A stretch of DNA of 64,000 nucleotides, from the NCBI GenBank assembly GCA_039566865.1, contig CM076959.1, forward strand, positions 18,832,501 to 18,896,500, read 5' to 3'. Shown here piece after piece: positions 12,501 to 25,217 of this stretch. Source of the stretch: Aurelia coerulea. Its lineage: Eukaryota; Cnidaria; Scyphozoa; Semaeostomeae; Ulmaridae. Every line of letters starts with the position of its first letter. Position 1 is the first letter of the stretch. The notes beneath the pieces were generated by a model. That model had not been told where the DNA came from, did no database searches, and worked only from the letters and a program-made list of their open reading frames with translations. Position numbers and translations under genes: made by a program.

Positions 12501-15500
12501 GCCCAAAAATCAGTAATCTCAAAATGGGCCTATTTTTGCAAAAAAGCAAAGGCTATAGCCTTACTTTTTGCCTAAAAATCAGAAATTTCAAAATGGGCCT
12601 ATTTTTGCAAGAAAGCAAAGGCTATAGCATTACTTTTTACCCAAAAATCAGTAATTTTAAAATGGGCCTATTTTTGCAAAAAAGCAAAGGCTATAGCCTT
12701 ACTTTTTGTCCAAAAATCAGTAATTTCAAAATGGGCCTATTTTTGCAAAAAAGCAAAGCTATAGCCTTACTTTTTGCCCAAAAATCAGAAATTTCAAATT
12801 GGGCCTATTTTTGCAAAAAGGCAAAGGCTATAGCCTTACTTTTTGCCCAAAAATCAGTAATTTCAAAATGGGCCTATTTTTGTAAAAAAGCAAAGGCTAT
12901 AGCCTTACTTTTTGCCCAAAAATCAGTAATTTCAAAATGGGCCTATTTTGCAAAAAAGCAAAGGCTATAGCCTTACTTTTTGCCCAAAAATCAGTAATTT
13001 CAAACTGGGCCTATTTTTGCAAAAAAAAAGCAAAGGCTATAGCCTTACTTTTTGCCCAAAAATCAGTAATTTCAAAATGGGCCTATTTTTGCAAAAAAGC
13101 AAAGGCTATAGCCTTACTTTTTGCCCAAAAATCAGTAATTTCAAAATGGGCCTATTTTTGCAAAAAAGCAAAGGCTATAGCCTTACTTTTTGCCCAAAAA
13201 TCAGTAATCTCATAATGGGCCTATTTTTGCAAGAAAGCAAAGGCTATAGCCTTACTTTTTACCCAAAAATCAGTAATTTTAAAATGGGTCTATTTTTGCA
13301 AAAAGCAAAGGCTATAGCCTTACTTTTTGCCCAAAAATCAGTAATTTCAAAATGGGCCTATCTTTGCAAAAAAGCAAAGGCTATAGCCTTACTTTTTGCC
13401 CAAAAATCAGTAATTTCAAAATGGGCCTATTTTTGGAAAAAAGCAAAGGCTATAGCCTTACTTTTTGCGAAAAAATCAGTAATTTCAACATGGGCCTATT
13501 TTTGCAAAAAAGCAAAGGCTATAGCCTTACTTTTTGCCCAGAAATCAGTAATTTCAAAATGGGCCTATTTTTGCAAAAAAGCAAAGGCTATAGCCTTACT
13601 TTTTGCCCAAAAATCAGTAATTTCAAAATGGGCCTATTTTTGCAAAAAACAAGGGCTATAGCCTTACTTTTTGCCCAAAAATCAGTATTTTCAAAATGGG
13701 CCTATTTTTGCAAAAAAGCAAAGGCTATAGCCTAACTTTTTGCCCAAAAATCAGTAATTTCAATATGGGCCTATTTTTGCAAAAAAGCAAAGGCTATAGC
13801 CTTACTTTTTGCCCAAAAATCAGTAATTTCAAAATGGGCCTATTTTTGCAAAAAAGCAAAGGCTATAGCCTTACTTTTTGCCCAAAAATCAGTAATTTCA
13901 AAATGGGCCTATTTTTGCAAAAAAAAGCAAAGGCTATAGCCTTACTTTTTGCCCAAAAATCAGTAATTTCAAAATGGGCCTATTTTTGCAAAAAAGCAAA
14001 GGCTATAGCCTTACTTTTTGCCCAAAAATCAGTAATTTCAAAATGGGCCTATTTTTGCAAAAAAGCAAAGGCTATAGCCTTACTTTTTGCCCAAAAATCA
14101 GTAATCTCATAATGGGCCTATTTTTGCAAGAAAGCAAAGGCTATAGCCTTACTTTTTACCCAAAAATCAGTAATTTTAAAATGGGTCTATTTTTGCAAAA
14201 AGCAAAGGCTATAGCCTTACTTTTTGCCCAAAAATCAGTAATTTCAAAATGGGCCTATTTTTGTAAAAAAGCAAAGGCTATAGCCTTACTTTTTGCCCAA
14301 AAATCAGTAATTTCAAAATGGGCCTATTTTTGCAAAAAAGCAAAGGCTATAGCCTTACTTTTTGCCAAAAAATCAGTAATTTCAATATGGGCCTATTTTT
14401 GCAAAAAAGCAAAGGCTATAGCCTTACTTTTTGCCCAGAAATCAGTAATTTCAAAATGGGCCTATTTTTGCAAAAAAGCAAATGCCATAGCCTTACTTTT
14501 TGCCCAAAAATCAGTAATTTCAAAATGGGCCTATTTTTGCAAAAAACAAGGGCTATAGCCTTACTTTTTGCCCAAAAATCAGTATTTTCAAAATGGGCCT
14601 ATTTTTGCAAAAAAGCAAAGGCTATAGCCTAACTTTTCGCCCAAAAATCAGTAATTTCAAAATGGGCCTATTTTTGCAAAAAAGCAAAGGCTATAGCCTT
14701 ACTTTTTGCCCAAAAATCAGTAATTTCAAAATGGGCCTATTTTTGCAAAAAAGCAAAGGCTATAGCCTTACTTTTTGCCCAAAAATCAGTAATTTCAAAA
14801 TGGGCCTATTTTTGCAAAAAAGCAAAGGCTATAGCCTTACTTTTTGCCAAAAAATCAGTAATTTCAATATGGGCCTATTTTTGCAAAAAAGCAAAGGCTA
14901 TAGCCTTACTTTTTGCCCAAAAATCAGTAATTTCAAAATGGGCCTATTTTTGCAAAAAAGCAAAGGCAATAGCCTTACTTTTTGCCCAAAAATCAGTAAT
15001 TTCAAAATGGGCCTATTTTTGCAAAAAAAAAACAAAGGCTATAGCCTTACTTTTTGCCCAAAAATTAGTAATTTCAAAATGGGCCTATTTTTGCAAAAAA
15101 AAACAAAGGCTATAGCCTTACTTTTTGCCCAAAAATCAGTAATTTCAAAATGGGCCTATTTTTGCAAAAAAGCAAAGGCTATAGCCTTACTTTTTGCCCA
15201 AAAATCAGTAATTTCAAAATGGGCCTATTTTGCAAAAAAGCAAAGGCTATAGCCTTACTTTTTGCCCAAAAATCAGTAATTTCAAAATGGGCCTATTTTT
15301 GCAAAAAAGCAAAGGCTATAGCCTTACTTTTTGCCCAAAAATCAGTAATTTCAAAATGGGCCTATTTTTGCAAAAAAGCAAAGGCTATAGCCTTACTTTT
15401 TGCCCAAAAATCAGTAATTTCAAAATGGGCCTATTTTTGCAAAAAAGCAAAGGCTATAGCCTTACTTTTTGCCAAAAAATCAGTAATTTCAATATGGGCC

Positions 15501-18500
15501 TATTTTTGCAAAAAAGCAAAGGCTATAGCCTTACTTTTTGCCCAAAAATCAGTAATTTCAAAATGGGCCTATTTTTGCAAAAAAGCAAAGGCAATAGCCT
15601 TACTTTTTGCCCAAAAATCAGTAATTTCAAAATGGGCCTATTTTTGCAAAAAAAAAGCAAAGGCTATAGCCTTACTTTTTGCCCAAAAATCAGTAATTTC
15701 AAAATGGGCCTATTTTTGCAAAAAAGCAAAGGCTATAGCCTTACTTTTTGCCCAAAAATCAGTAATTTCAAAATGGGCCTATTTTTGCAAAAAAGCAAAG
15801 GCTATAGCCTTACTTTTTGCCCAAAAATCAGTAATTTCAAAATGGGCCTATTTTTGCAAAAAAGCAAAGGCTATAGCCTTACTTTTTGCCCAAAAATCAG
15901 TAATCTCATAATGGGCCTATTTTTGCAAGAAAGCAAAGGCTATAGCCTTACTTTTTACCCAAAAATCAGTAATTTTAAAATGGGTCTATTTTTGCAAAAA
16001 GCAAAGGCTATAGCCTTACTTTTTGCCCAAAAATCAGTAATTTCAAAATGGGCCTATTTTTGCAAAAAAGCAAAGGCTATAGCCTTACTTTTTGCCCAAA
16101 AATCAGTAATTTCAAAATGGGCCTATTTTTGCAAAAAAGCAAAGGCTATAGCCTTACTTTTTGCGAAAAAATCAGTAATTTCAATATGTGCCTATTTTTG
16201 CAAAAAAGCAAAGGCTATAGCCTTACTTTTTGCCCAGAAATCAGTAATTTCAAAATGGGCCTATTTTTGCAAAAAAGCAAATGCTATAGCCTTACTTTTT
16301 GCCCAAAAATCAGTAATTTCAAAATGGGCCTATTTTTGCAAAAAACAAGGGCTATAGCCTTACTTTTTGCCCAAAAATCAGTATTTTCAAAATGGGCCTA
16401 TTTTTGCAAAAAAGCAAAGGCTATAGCCTAACTTTTCGCCCAAAAATCAGTAATTTCAAAATGGGCCTATTTTTGCAAAAAAGCAAAGGCTATAGCCTTA
16501 CTTTTTGCCCAAAAATCAGTAATTTCAAAATGGGCCTATTTTTGCAAAAAAGCAAAGGCTATAGCCTTACTTTTTGCCCAAAAATCAGTAATTTCAAAAT
16601 GGGCCTATTTTTGCAAAAAAGCAAAGGCTATAGCCTTACTTTTTGCCAAAAAATCAGTAATTTCAATATGGGCCTATTTTTGCAAAAAAGCAAAGGCTAT
16701 AGCCTTACTTTTTGCCCAAAAATCAGTAATTTCAAAATGGGCCTATTTTTGCAAAAAAGCAAAGGCAATAGCCTTACTTTTTGCCCAAAAATCAGTAATT
16801 TCAAAATGGGCCTATTTTTGCAAAAAAAAAGCAAAGGCTATAGCCTTACTTTTTGCCCAAAAATCAGTAATTTCAAAATGGGCCTATTTTTGCAAAAAAA
16901 AAGCAAAGGCTATAGCCTTACTTTTTGCCCAAAAATCAGTAATTTCAAAATGGGCCTATTTTTGCAAAAAAGCAAAGGCTATAGCCTTACTTTTTGCCCA
17001 AAAATCAGTAATCTCATAATGGGCCTATTTTTGCAAGAAAGCAAAGGCTATAGCCTTACTTTTTACCCAAAAATCAGTAATTTTAAAATGGGTCTATTTT
17101 TGCAAAAAGCAAAGGCTATAGCCTTACTTTTTGCCCAAAAATCAGTAATTTCAAAATGGGCCTATTTTTGCAAAAAAGCAAAGGCTATAGCCTTACTTTT
17201 TGCCCAAAAATCAGTAATTTCAAAATGGGCCTATTTTTGCAAAAAAGCAAAGGCTATAGCCTTACTTTTTGCGAAAAAATCAGTAATTTCAATATGGGCC
17301 TATTTTTGCAAAAAAGCAAAGGCTATAGCCTTACTTTTTGCCCAGAAATCAGTAATTTCAAAATGGGCCTATTTTTGCAAAAAAGCAAATGCTATAGCCT
17401 TACTTTTTGCCCAAAAATCAGTAATTTCAAAATGGGCCTATTTTTGCAAAAAACAAAGGCGATAGCCTTACTTTTTTCTCAAAAATCAGTAATTTCAAAA
17501 TGGGCCTATTTTTGCAAAAAAGCAAAGGCTATAGCCTAACTTTTTGCCCAAAAATCAGTAATTTCAAAATGGGCCTATTTTTGCAAAAAAGCAAAGGCTA
17601 TAGCCTTACTTTTTGCCCAAAAATCAGTAATTTCAAAATGGGCCTATTTTTGCAAAAAAGCAAAGGCTATAGCCTAACTTTTTGCCCAAAAATCAGTAAT
17701 TTCAAAATGGGCCTATTTTTGCAAAAAAGCAAAGGCTATAGCCTTACTTTTTGCCCAAAAATCAGTAATTTCAATATGGGCCTATTTTTGCAAAAAAGCA
17801 AAGGCTATAGCCTTACTTTTTGCCCAGAAATCAGTAATTTCAAAATGGGCCTATTTTTGCAAAAAAGCAAATGCTATAGCCTTACTTTTTGCCCAAAAAT
17901 CAGTAATTTCAAAATGGGCCTATTTTTGCAAAAAACAAAGGCGATAGCCTTACTTTTTTCCCAAAAATCAGTAATTTCAAAATGGGCCTATTTTTGCAAA
18001 AAAGCAAAGGCTATAGCCTAACTTTTTGCCCAAAAATCAGTAATTTCAAAATGGGCCTATTTTTGCAAAAAAGCAAAGGCTATAGCCTTACTTTTTGCCA
18101 AAAAATCAATAATTTCAATATGGGCTTATTTTTGCAAAAAAGCAAAGGCTATAGCCTTACTTTTTGCCCAAAAATCAGTATTTTCAATATGGGCCTATTT
18201 TTGCAAAAAAGCAAAGGCTATAGCCTAACTTTTCGCCCAAAAATCAGTAATTTCAAAATGGGCCTATTTTTGCAAAAAAAACAAAGGCTATAGCCTTACT
18301 TTTAGCCCAAAAATCAGTAATTTCAAAATGGGCCTATTTTTGCAAAAAAGCAAAGGCTATAGCCTTACTTTTTGCCAAAAAATCAATAATTTCAATATGG
18401 GCTTATTTTTGCAAAAAAGCAAAGGCTATAGCCTTACTTTTTGCCCAAAAATCAGTATTTTCAAAATGGGCCTATTTTTGCAAAAAACCTAAGGTTATAG

Positions 18501-21500
18501 CCTAACTTTTTGCCCAAAAATCAGTAATTTCAAAATGGGCCTATTTTTGCAAAAAAACAAAGGCTATAGCCTTACTTTTTGCCCGAAAATCAGTAATTTC
18601 AAAATGGGCCTATTTTTTCAAGAAAGCAAAGGCTATAGCCTTACTTTTTGCCCAGAAATCAGTAATTTTAAAATGGGCCTATTTTTGCAAAAAAGCAAAG
18701 GCAATAGCCTTACTTTTTGCCCAAAAATCAGTAATTTCAAAATGGGCCTATTTTTGCAAAAAAAAAGCAAAGGCTATAGCCTTACTTTTTGCCCAAAAAT
18801 CAGTAATTTCAAAATGGGCCTATTTTTGCAGAAAAGCAAAGGCTATAGCCTTACTTTTTGCCCAAAAATCAGTAATTTCAAAATGGGCCTATTTTTGCAA
18901 AAAAGCAAAGGCTATAGCCTTACTTTTTGCCCAAAAATCAGTAATCTCATAATGGGCCTATTTTTGCAAGAAAGCAAAGGCTATAGCCTTACTTTTTACC
19001 CAAAAATCAGTAATTTTAAAATGGGTCTATTTTTGCAAAAAGCAAAGGCTATAGCCTTACTTTTTGCCCAAAAATCAGTAATTTCAATATGGGCCTATTT
19101 TTGCAAAAAAGAAAATTCTATAGCCTTACTTTTTGCCCGAAAATCAGTAATTTCAAAATGGGCCTATTTTTTCAAGAAAGCAAAGGCTATAGCCTTACTT
19201 TTTGCCCAGAAATCAGTAATTTTAAAATGGGCCTATTTTTGCAAAAAAGCAAAGGCAATAGCCTTACTTTTTGCCCAAAAATCAGTAATTTCAAAATGGG
19301 CCTATTTTTGCAAAAAAAAGCAAAGGCTATAGCCTTACTTTTTGCCCAAAAATCAGTAATTTCAAAATGGGCCTATTTTTGCAAAAAAGCAAAGGCTATA
19401 GCCTTACTTTTTGCCCAAAAATCAGTAATTTCAAAATGGGCCTATTTTTGCAAGAAAGCCAAGGCTATAGCCTTACTTCTTACCCAAAAATCAGTAATTT
19501 TAAAATGGGTCTATTTTTGCAAAAAGCAAAGGCTATAGCCTTACTTTTTGCCCAAAAATCAGTAATTTCAATATGGGCCTATTTTTGCAAAAAAGCAAAG
19601 GCTATAGCCTTACTTTTTGCCCAAAAATCAGTAATTTCAAAATGGGCCTATTTTTGCAAAAAAGAAAATGCTATAGCCTTACTTTTTGCCCAAAAATCAG
19701 TAATTTCAAAATGGGCCTATTTTTGCAAAAAACAAGGGCTATAGCCTTACTTTTTGCCCAAAAATCAGTAATTTCAAAATGGGCCTATTTTTGCAAAAAA
19801 GCAAAGGCTATAGCCTAAATTTTTGCCCAAAAATCAGTAATTTCAAAATGGGCCTATTTTTGCAAAAAAGCAAAGGCTATAGCCTTACTTTTTGCCCAAA
19901 AATCAGTAATTTCAAAATGGGCCTATTTTTGCAAAAAAAGCAAAGGCTATAGCCTAACTTTTTGCCCAAAAATCAGTAATTTCAAAATGGGCCTATTTTT
20001 GCAAAAAAGCAAAGGCTATAGCCTTACTTTTTGCCCAAAAATCAGTAATTTCAAAATGGGCCTATTTTTGCAAAAAAAGCAAAGGCTATAGCCTTACTTT
20101 TTGCCCAAAAATCAGTAATTTCAAAATGGGCCTATTTTTGCAAAAAAAGCAAAGGCTATAGCCTTACTTTTTGCCAAAAAATCAGTAATTTCAAAATGGG
20201 CCTATTTTTGCAAAAAAGCAAAGGCTATAGCCTTACTTTTAGCCCAAAAATCAGTAATTTCAAAATGGGCCTATTTTTGCAAAAAAGCAAAGGCTATAGC
20301 CTTACTTTTTGCCAAAAAATCAATAATTTCAATATGGGCTTATTTTTGCAAAAAAGCAAAGGCTATAGCCTTACTTTTTGCCCAAAAATCAGTATTTTCA
20401 AAATGGGCCTATTTTTGCAAAAAAGCAAAGGCTATAGCCTAACTTTTCGCCCAAAAATCAGTAATTTCAAAATGGGCCTATTTTTGCAAAAAAACAAAGG
20501 CTATAGCCTTACTTTTTGCCCGAAAATCAGTAATTTCAAAATGGGCCTATTTTTGCAAGAAAGCAAAGGCTATAGCCTTACTTTTTGCCCAGAAATCAGT
20601 AATTTTAAAATGGGCCTATTTTTGCAAAAAAGCAAAGGCAATAGCCTTACTTTTTGCCCAAAAATCAGTAATTTCAAAATGGGCCTATTTTTGCAAAAAA
20701 AAAGCAAAGGCTATAGCCTTACTTTTTGCCCAAAAATCAGTAATTTCAAAATGGGCCTATTTTTGCAAAAAAGCAAAGGCTATAGCCTTACTTTTTGCCC
20801 AAAAATCAGTAATTTCAAAATGGGCCTATTTTTGCAAAAAAGCAAAGGCTATAGCCTTACTTTTTGCCCAAAAATCAGTAATCTCATAATGGGCCTATTT
20901 TTGCAAGAAAGCAAAGGCTATAGCCTTACTTTTTACCCAAAAATCAGTAATTTTAAAATGGGTCTATTTTTGCAAAAAGCAAAGGCTATAGCCTTACTTT
21001 TTGCCCAAAAATCAGTAATTTCAAAATGGGCCTATTTTTGCAAAAAAGCAAAGGCTATAGCCTTACTTTTTGCCCAAAAATCAGTAATTTCAAAATGGGC
21101 CTATTTTTGCAAAAAAGCAAAGGCTATAGCCTTACTTTTTGCCCAAAAATCAGTAATTTCAAAATGGGCCTAATTTTGCAAAAAAGCAAAGGCTATAGCC
21201 TTACTTTTTGCCCAAAATCAGTAATTTCAAAATGGGCCTATTTTTGCAAAAAAGCAAAGGCTATAGCCTTACTTTTTGCCCAAAAATCAGTAATTTCAAA
21301 ATGGGCCTAATTTTGCAAAAAAGCAAAGGCTATAGCCTTACTTGTTGCCCAAAATCAGTAATTTCAAAATGGGCCTATTTTTGCAAAAAAGCAAAGGCTA
21401 TAGCCTTACTTTTTGCCCAAAAATCAGTTATTTCAAAATGGGCCTATTTTTGCAAAAAAGCAAAGGGGTTAGCCTTACCTTTTGGCCTAGAATCGGTATT

Positions 21501-21590
21501 TGCGAAAAGGGCATATTTTTGCAAAAAAGCAAAGGGGTTAACCTTACTTTTTGCCCAAAAATTGGTTTTTCCGAAAAGGGTCTTATTTGT
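9557..21590 (+). repeat. Satellite A, block 2 (69-bp tandem repeat, about 174 copies)
   Basis: Same 69-bp unit and orientation as the first block, about 12 kb. The last copies (21430-21590) decay to a GCAAAGGGGTTAGCC form before unrelated sequence. A-run length changes break the open frames many times. The variant ATCTCATAATGG recurs at 13207, 14104, 15903, 17011, 18944 and 20881. These spacings are within a few bases of 13, 26, 16, 28 and 28 monomers, which points to repeated block duplication. Confidence 0.97.
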
Positions 21591-22205
21591 TTTGTTTGTT
21601 TTGAATTACTGGTTGAGAGAATTTCGTTTGTCTGCAGCCGCTAATCGCTTTGAATTGAGGTGTTACTCAAACGCAACTGTTGCTATTGTATTACAAAATC
21701 TGTTTCCCAGATTAATCTGCTCTGATGTAGCCGACTTTGGTCATCTTTTGGCCTAATTGATCATCATGGGGAAATTGCGTGGAAAAATGACGACCATATT
21801 GCCCAAAAATATTGCGTGGATGTCGACCAAAATGAGCTTTAGTGAGATAATCTTTCATAAAGTTATTATTCGTTAAAAAATGATTTTGGTGCAGCTGGTC
21901 TGGTTTTACAGACTTTTTGTTCTGGAAACTTGCAAAGCATAAACCGATGTCAAAACATATGCATAATCGAAACAAAGGCCTTATTTTATCTTATTTTGAG
22001 TCATCAGCTAAAATCATAATTGCGTTTATTGATGAGGAAAATTCAAAGAGAAATGAAGACAAAAGAGATGCATGGAGATGCAGTAGGATGTTGACTTGAT
22101 GAGAAATGTTAGATCTCTTGGGAATCACAAGCCGAGCGAAGCAACATTATATTCCTATTGGGGCATTGTTTTATGAATTGGAACAGTTGCATGGCCTTCA
22201 AGTTA
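21591..22205. other. Satellite-to-gene transition, no feature recognised
   Basis: AT-rich unique-looking sequence. Short ORFs here (for example 21712-21975 on the minus strand) look like chance. Nothing else is supported. Confidence 0.5.
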
Positions 22206-22790
22206 TCCTTGTCGAGAAGAATATCGTCAAAGTGATCTTTCGTTTGATCGATAAACTGGGGTGCAGAACGAACAGAGCGATACCGAGCAACGGAATATCG
22301 TGTGACTGAGGGGTGGAAGCATTGACCTGGAAAAGATGCGAGGATAGTAAAGTTTTCCTTGTACTATTTAGTCGAGAAGAATATCGTCAAAGTGATCTTT
22401 CGTTTGATTGATAAACTGGGGTGCAGAACAAATAGAGCGCTGCAGAGCAACGGGATATCGGTCTGACTGAGGGGTTGAAGCATTGACCTGGAAAAGATGT
22501 GAGCATAGTAAAGTTATCCTTGACTATTTAGTCGAGAAGAATGTCGTCAAAGTGGTCATTTCGTTTGATCGATAAACTGGGGTGCAGAACAAACAGAGCG
22601 CTGCAGAGCAACGGGATATCGGTCTGACTGAGGGGTGGAAGCATTGACCTGGAAAAGATGTGAGGATAGTAAAGTTATCGTTGTATTATGTAGACAAGCA
22701 GAACCTTTTGAAAGTGATCATCTCATTTGATTGATTAAGTGGTCATTTCGTTTGCTTGATTTAATTGGTTGCTGAACAAACGGGGAGTTG
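22206..22790 (+). repeat. Minisatellite of 160 bp, three good copies and one decayed
   Basis: GTCGAGAAGAATATCGTCAA recurs at 22211, 22371 and 22531. It is followed each time by GATAAACTGGGGTGCAGAAC and GAAGCATTGACCTGGAAAAG. A decayed fourth copy starts near 22690. Confidence 0.9.
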
Positions 22791-23079
22791 CTTTGCTGAG
22801 AAAAAACCTGATGTCTATTAAGAGATCATAGGGCAGTTCTTTATGAATTGAAACAGCTGTAAGGACTGAAAGTTATCCTTGTAACAAGAAGTACGAAAAC
22901 AAACATGATGAGCAGAAACATAAGGAGCAATGCAGAGCAACGGGATATCGCATGATTAGAGGGGCTGAAGCATTCAACTGGAAGCGAGGTGAGGATTTTT
23001 AAGAGAAAAGCAGAACGTAAACGTAGGTGATAGTGCACCAGAAAGACAAACTGCCCAGTAAGATCAACATAGAACTAGC

Positions 23080-23730
23080 GTCTCGCTCTACAAGAATCCA
23101 TAAAGGATACCTACAGATTGCGTCACTGAAGAGTAAAGCTCACTCACATAGAGCAGAGCAGAGATTTCATGTTAATGCAGATGAGTTAACCAGAAAAGGT
23201 GAGTTCATCAACAACACGAACTGACCAATGACATAATCATGCAAATAATCTCTCGCTCTACAAGGATCGACAAAAGAATACCTCTAAGTGACGTGGGTGA
23301 AGAGTAATTCTCACACAGTAAGAGCAGCGAAGAGATGTCATGTAATGCAGATGAGTTAACCAGAAAGGTGAGTTAATCAACAACACGAACTGACCAATGA
23401 AATAATCATGCAAATAATGTCTTGCTCTACAAGGATCGACAAGAGAATACCTATAGGTGACGTGGATGAAGAGTAACTCTCACACAGTAAGAGCAGCGAA
23501 GAGGTGTGGTGTGAATGCAGATGAGTTAACCAGAAAAGGTGAGTTCATCAACAACACGAACTGACCAATGACATAATCATGCAAATAATCTCTCGCTCTA
23601 CAAGGATCGACAAAAGAATACCTCTAAGTGACGTGGATGAAGAGTAACGCTCACACAGCAAGAGCAGCGGAGAGGTGTGGTGTGAATGCAGTTCAGTCAA
23701 TCAGGAAAGCTCGAAGCATAGCACAGACTT
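23080..23730 (+). repeat. Minisatellite of 170 bp, about four copies
   Basis: TCTCGCTCTACAAGGATCGA recurs at about 23081, 23251, 23420 and 23591. Each unit contains GATGAGTTAACCAGAAAAGG or a variant, and CAACACGAACTGACCAATGA. It ends about 200 bp upstream of the large charged-protein ORF. Confidence 0.9.
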
Positions 23731-23942
23731 AGGTGATAGTTGATAAGCTAAACGAAGCTCATTATAATTTTAAGAAAAGAAGCTTTGTCACGAATTTTCA
23801 AAAACAAACATTGAAGATACAATGACTTTTTAAATGAAGTACCTGTAAAATCAGACTATATGCTAGAAATTATTAATGAAGTTTAAAGGTTGAATAGAGA
23901 AATGTAGATGAGGAAATAGAACACCTTTTATTAAAGCGTGAT

Positions 23943-25217
23943 ATGGACGGGTCGCAAAAAAGAAAACCGAGACGCATAGATAAACAACGGGGTGACAGGC
24001 AGAGGCATTTAACTGCGGGTTATGATGGTGAAATCAACAATACAGATAGAGAATTCAGAGAGGGTGGTAAATCGAGAAGACGGAATTCTAACGAAAGTAA
24101 ACAAGAAAAGAGTTATAATGTAAACCAACAACCTGCCGAGTTACATAGGGATAATTTGCAAGAATATGTGGAGAAGAAGAAGGCGAAACGGATCAAGAGC
24201 AACACAAGGCAAAACAGTATTGGGAAGATCGAGGAAGGAATTGTTGTGAAAGATTTCGGGAGGACGATGAAAGGAGATAAAAGCTCAGAGGAGAGTGCCA
24301 AATCCACTGAAAGTGATAATGATACTGAACATCGCAGAAGAAGCAGAGAATCACCATCTATTATTGAAAGACCTTCAGTTAGGCCATCCGATATTTGGAA
24401 GGAAGAACGAGTCAAGAGAAACAACAGATCGGATTTGAATCAGCAAACGTCGAAATTTTATTCACATAAAAGTAGCAGAAATGGCAATCCAAAAGACGAT
24501 TTTAGTGATTACTCTGATTCCTATGAAGATGATGAATTTGATAGCGAATCAGACGATCAACGTGAGGATGATTTCTCTCCAAGACGGCCTAAAAATATAA
24601 CAAAACGTGGTTTACATTTTCATGATCGAAATTATCCATCTGATGATGAACTCATGCCCAGACGAAGTCCTAATAGACAAGAACTGACTTCAGTTGCGTC
24701 GGACAGACATAGAAGTAGGCCGACCAGTACAAGGCCCAGTGATGCGTACAGTGGGAAGGGCTTACGAACGCAAGGTCAACTATTAGGTGATTTAAAAGAT
24801 GCTCTTTTTGATAGGACTACAAGCGGATCGCTACGAAACTTTGATTACAGATCAGTGAGAGATAAGAGACCTAAACGAACAAGAAGGGGAGGTGCACTTA
24901 GGGATAGCATGTCAGTAGATGTTCCCTTGCATTCGAATCACCTTGATGTCTATGATTATCATGATGATCGTTATTTGGGAAGTGGGCGGGAAATGCTGCC
25001 TCCTTCACCGAGGTCAACGCGAAGTTTCAATGTTAAAAAGAACAAGGACAGGCAACGAATGCTCAGTGATGAGGACAACTATCGGGGACAAAGAAATAGA
25101 GATCGGGAGAGGGTGTCAGAACGCGTGTCCGACGAACGAATTGCACGAGAACGAGACAGACTTGAAAGGGAGTTCATCCGTGAAAATGGATACATGAATC
25201 AAGGGCCGGGGCTCTGA
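23943..25217 (+). CDS. Charged protein, 5' part (424 codons before the shift)
   Basis: Open from ATG 23943 to TGA 25215-25217. It is rich in R, D, S and E with runs such as SDYSDSYEDDEFDSESDD. The stop falls within the overlap 25198-25217, where the next frame opens and continues the same R/E-rich style (GRGSDITRERHSRQ). The two ORFs are therefore one gene. Confidence 0.75.
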   Translation: MDGSQKRKPRRIDKQRGDRQRHLTAGYDGEINNTDREFREGGKSRRRNSNESKQEKSYNVNQQPAELHRDNLQEYVEKKKAKRIKSNTRQNSIGKIEEGIVVKDFGRTMKGDKSSEESAKSTESDNDTEHRRRSRESPSIIERPSVRPSDIWKEERVKRNNRSDLNQQTSKFYSHKSSRNGNPKDDFSDYSDSYEDDEFDSESDDQREDDFSPRRPKNITKRGLHFHDRNYPSDDELMPRRSPNRQELTSVASDRHRSRPTSTRPSDAYSGKGLRTQGQLLGDLKDALFDRTTSGSLRNFDYRSVRDKRPKRTRRGGALRDSMSVDVPLHSNHLDVYDYHDDRYLGSGREMLPPSPRSTRSFNVKKNKDRQRMLSDEDNYRGQRNRDRERVSERVSDERIARERDRLEREFIRENGYMNQGPGL

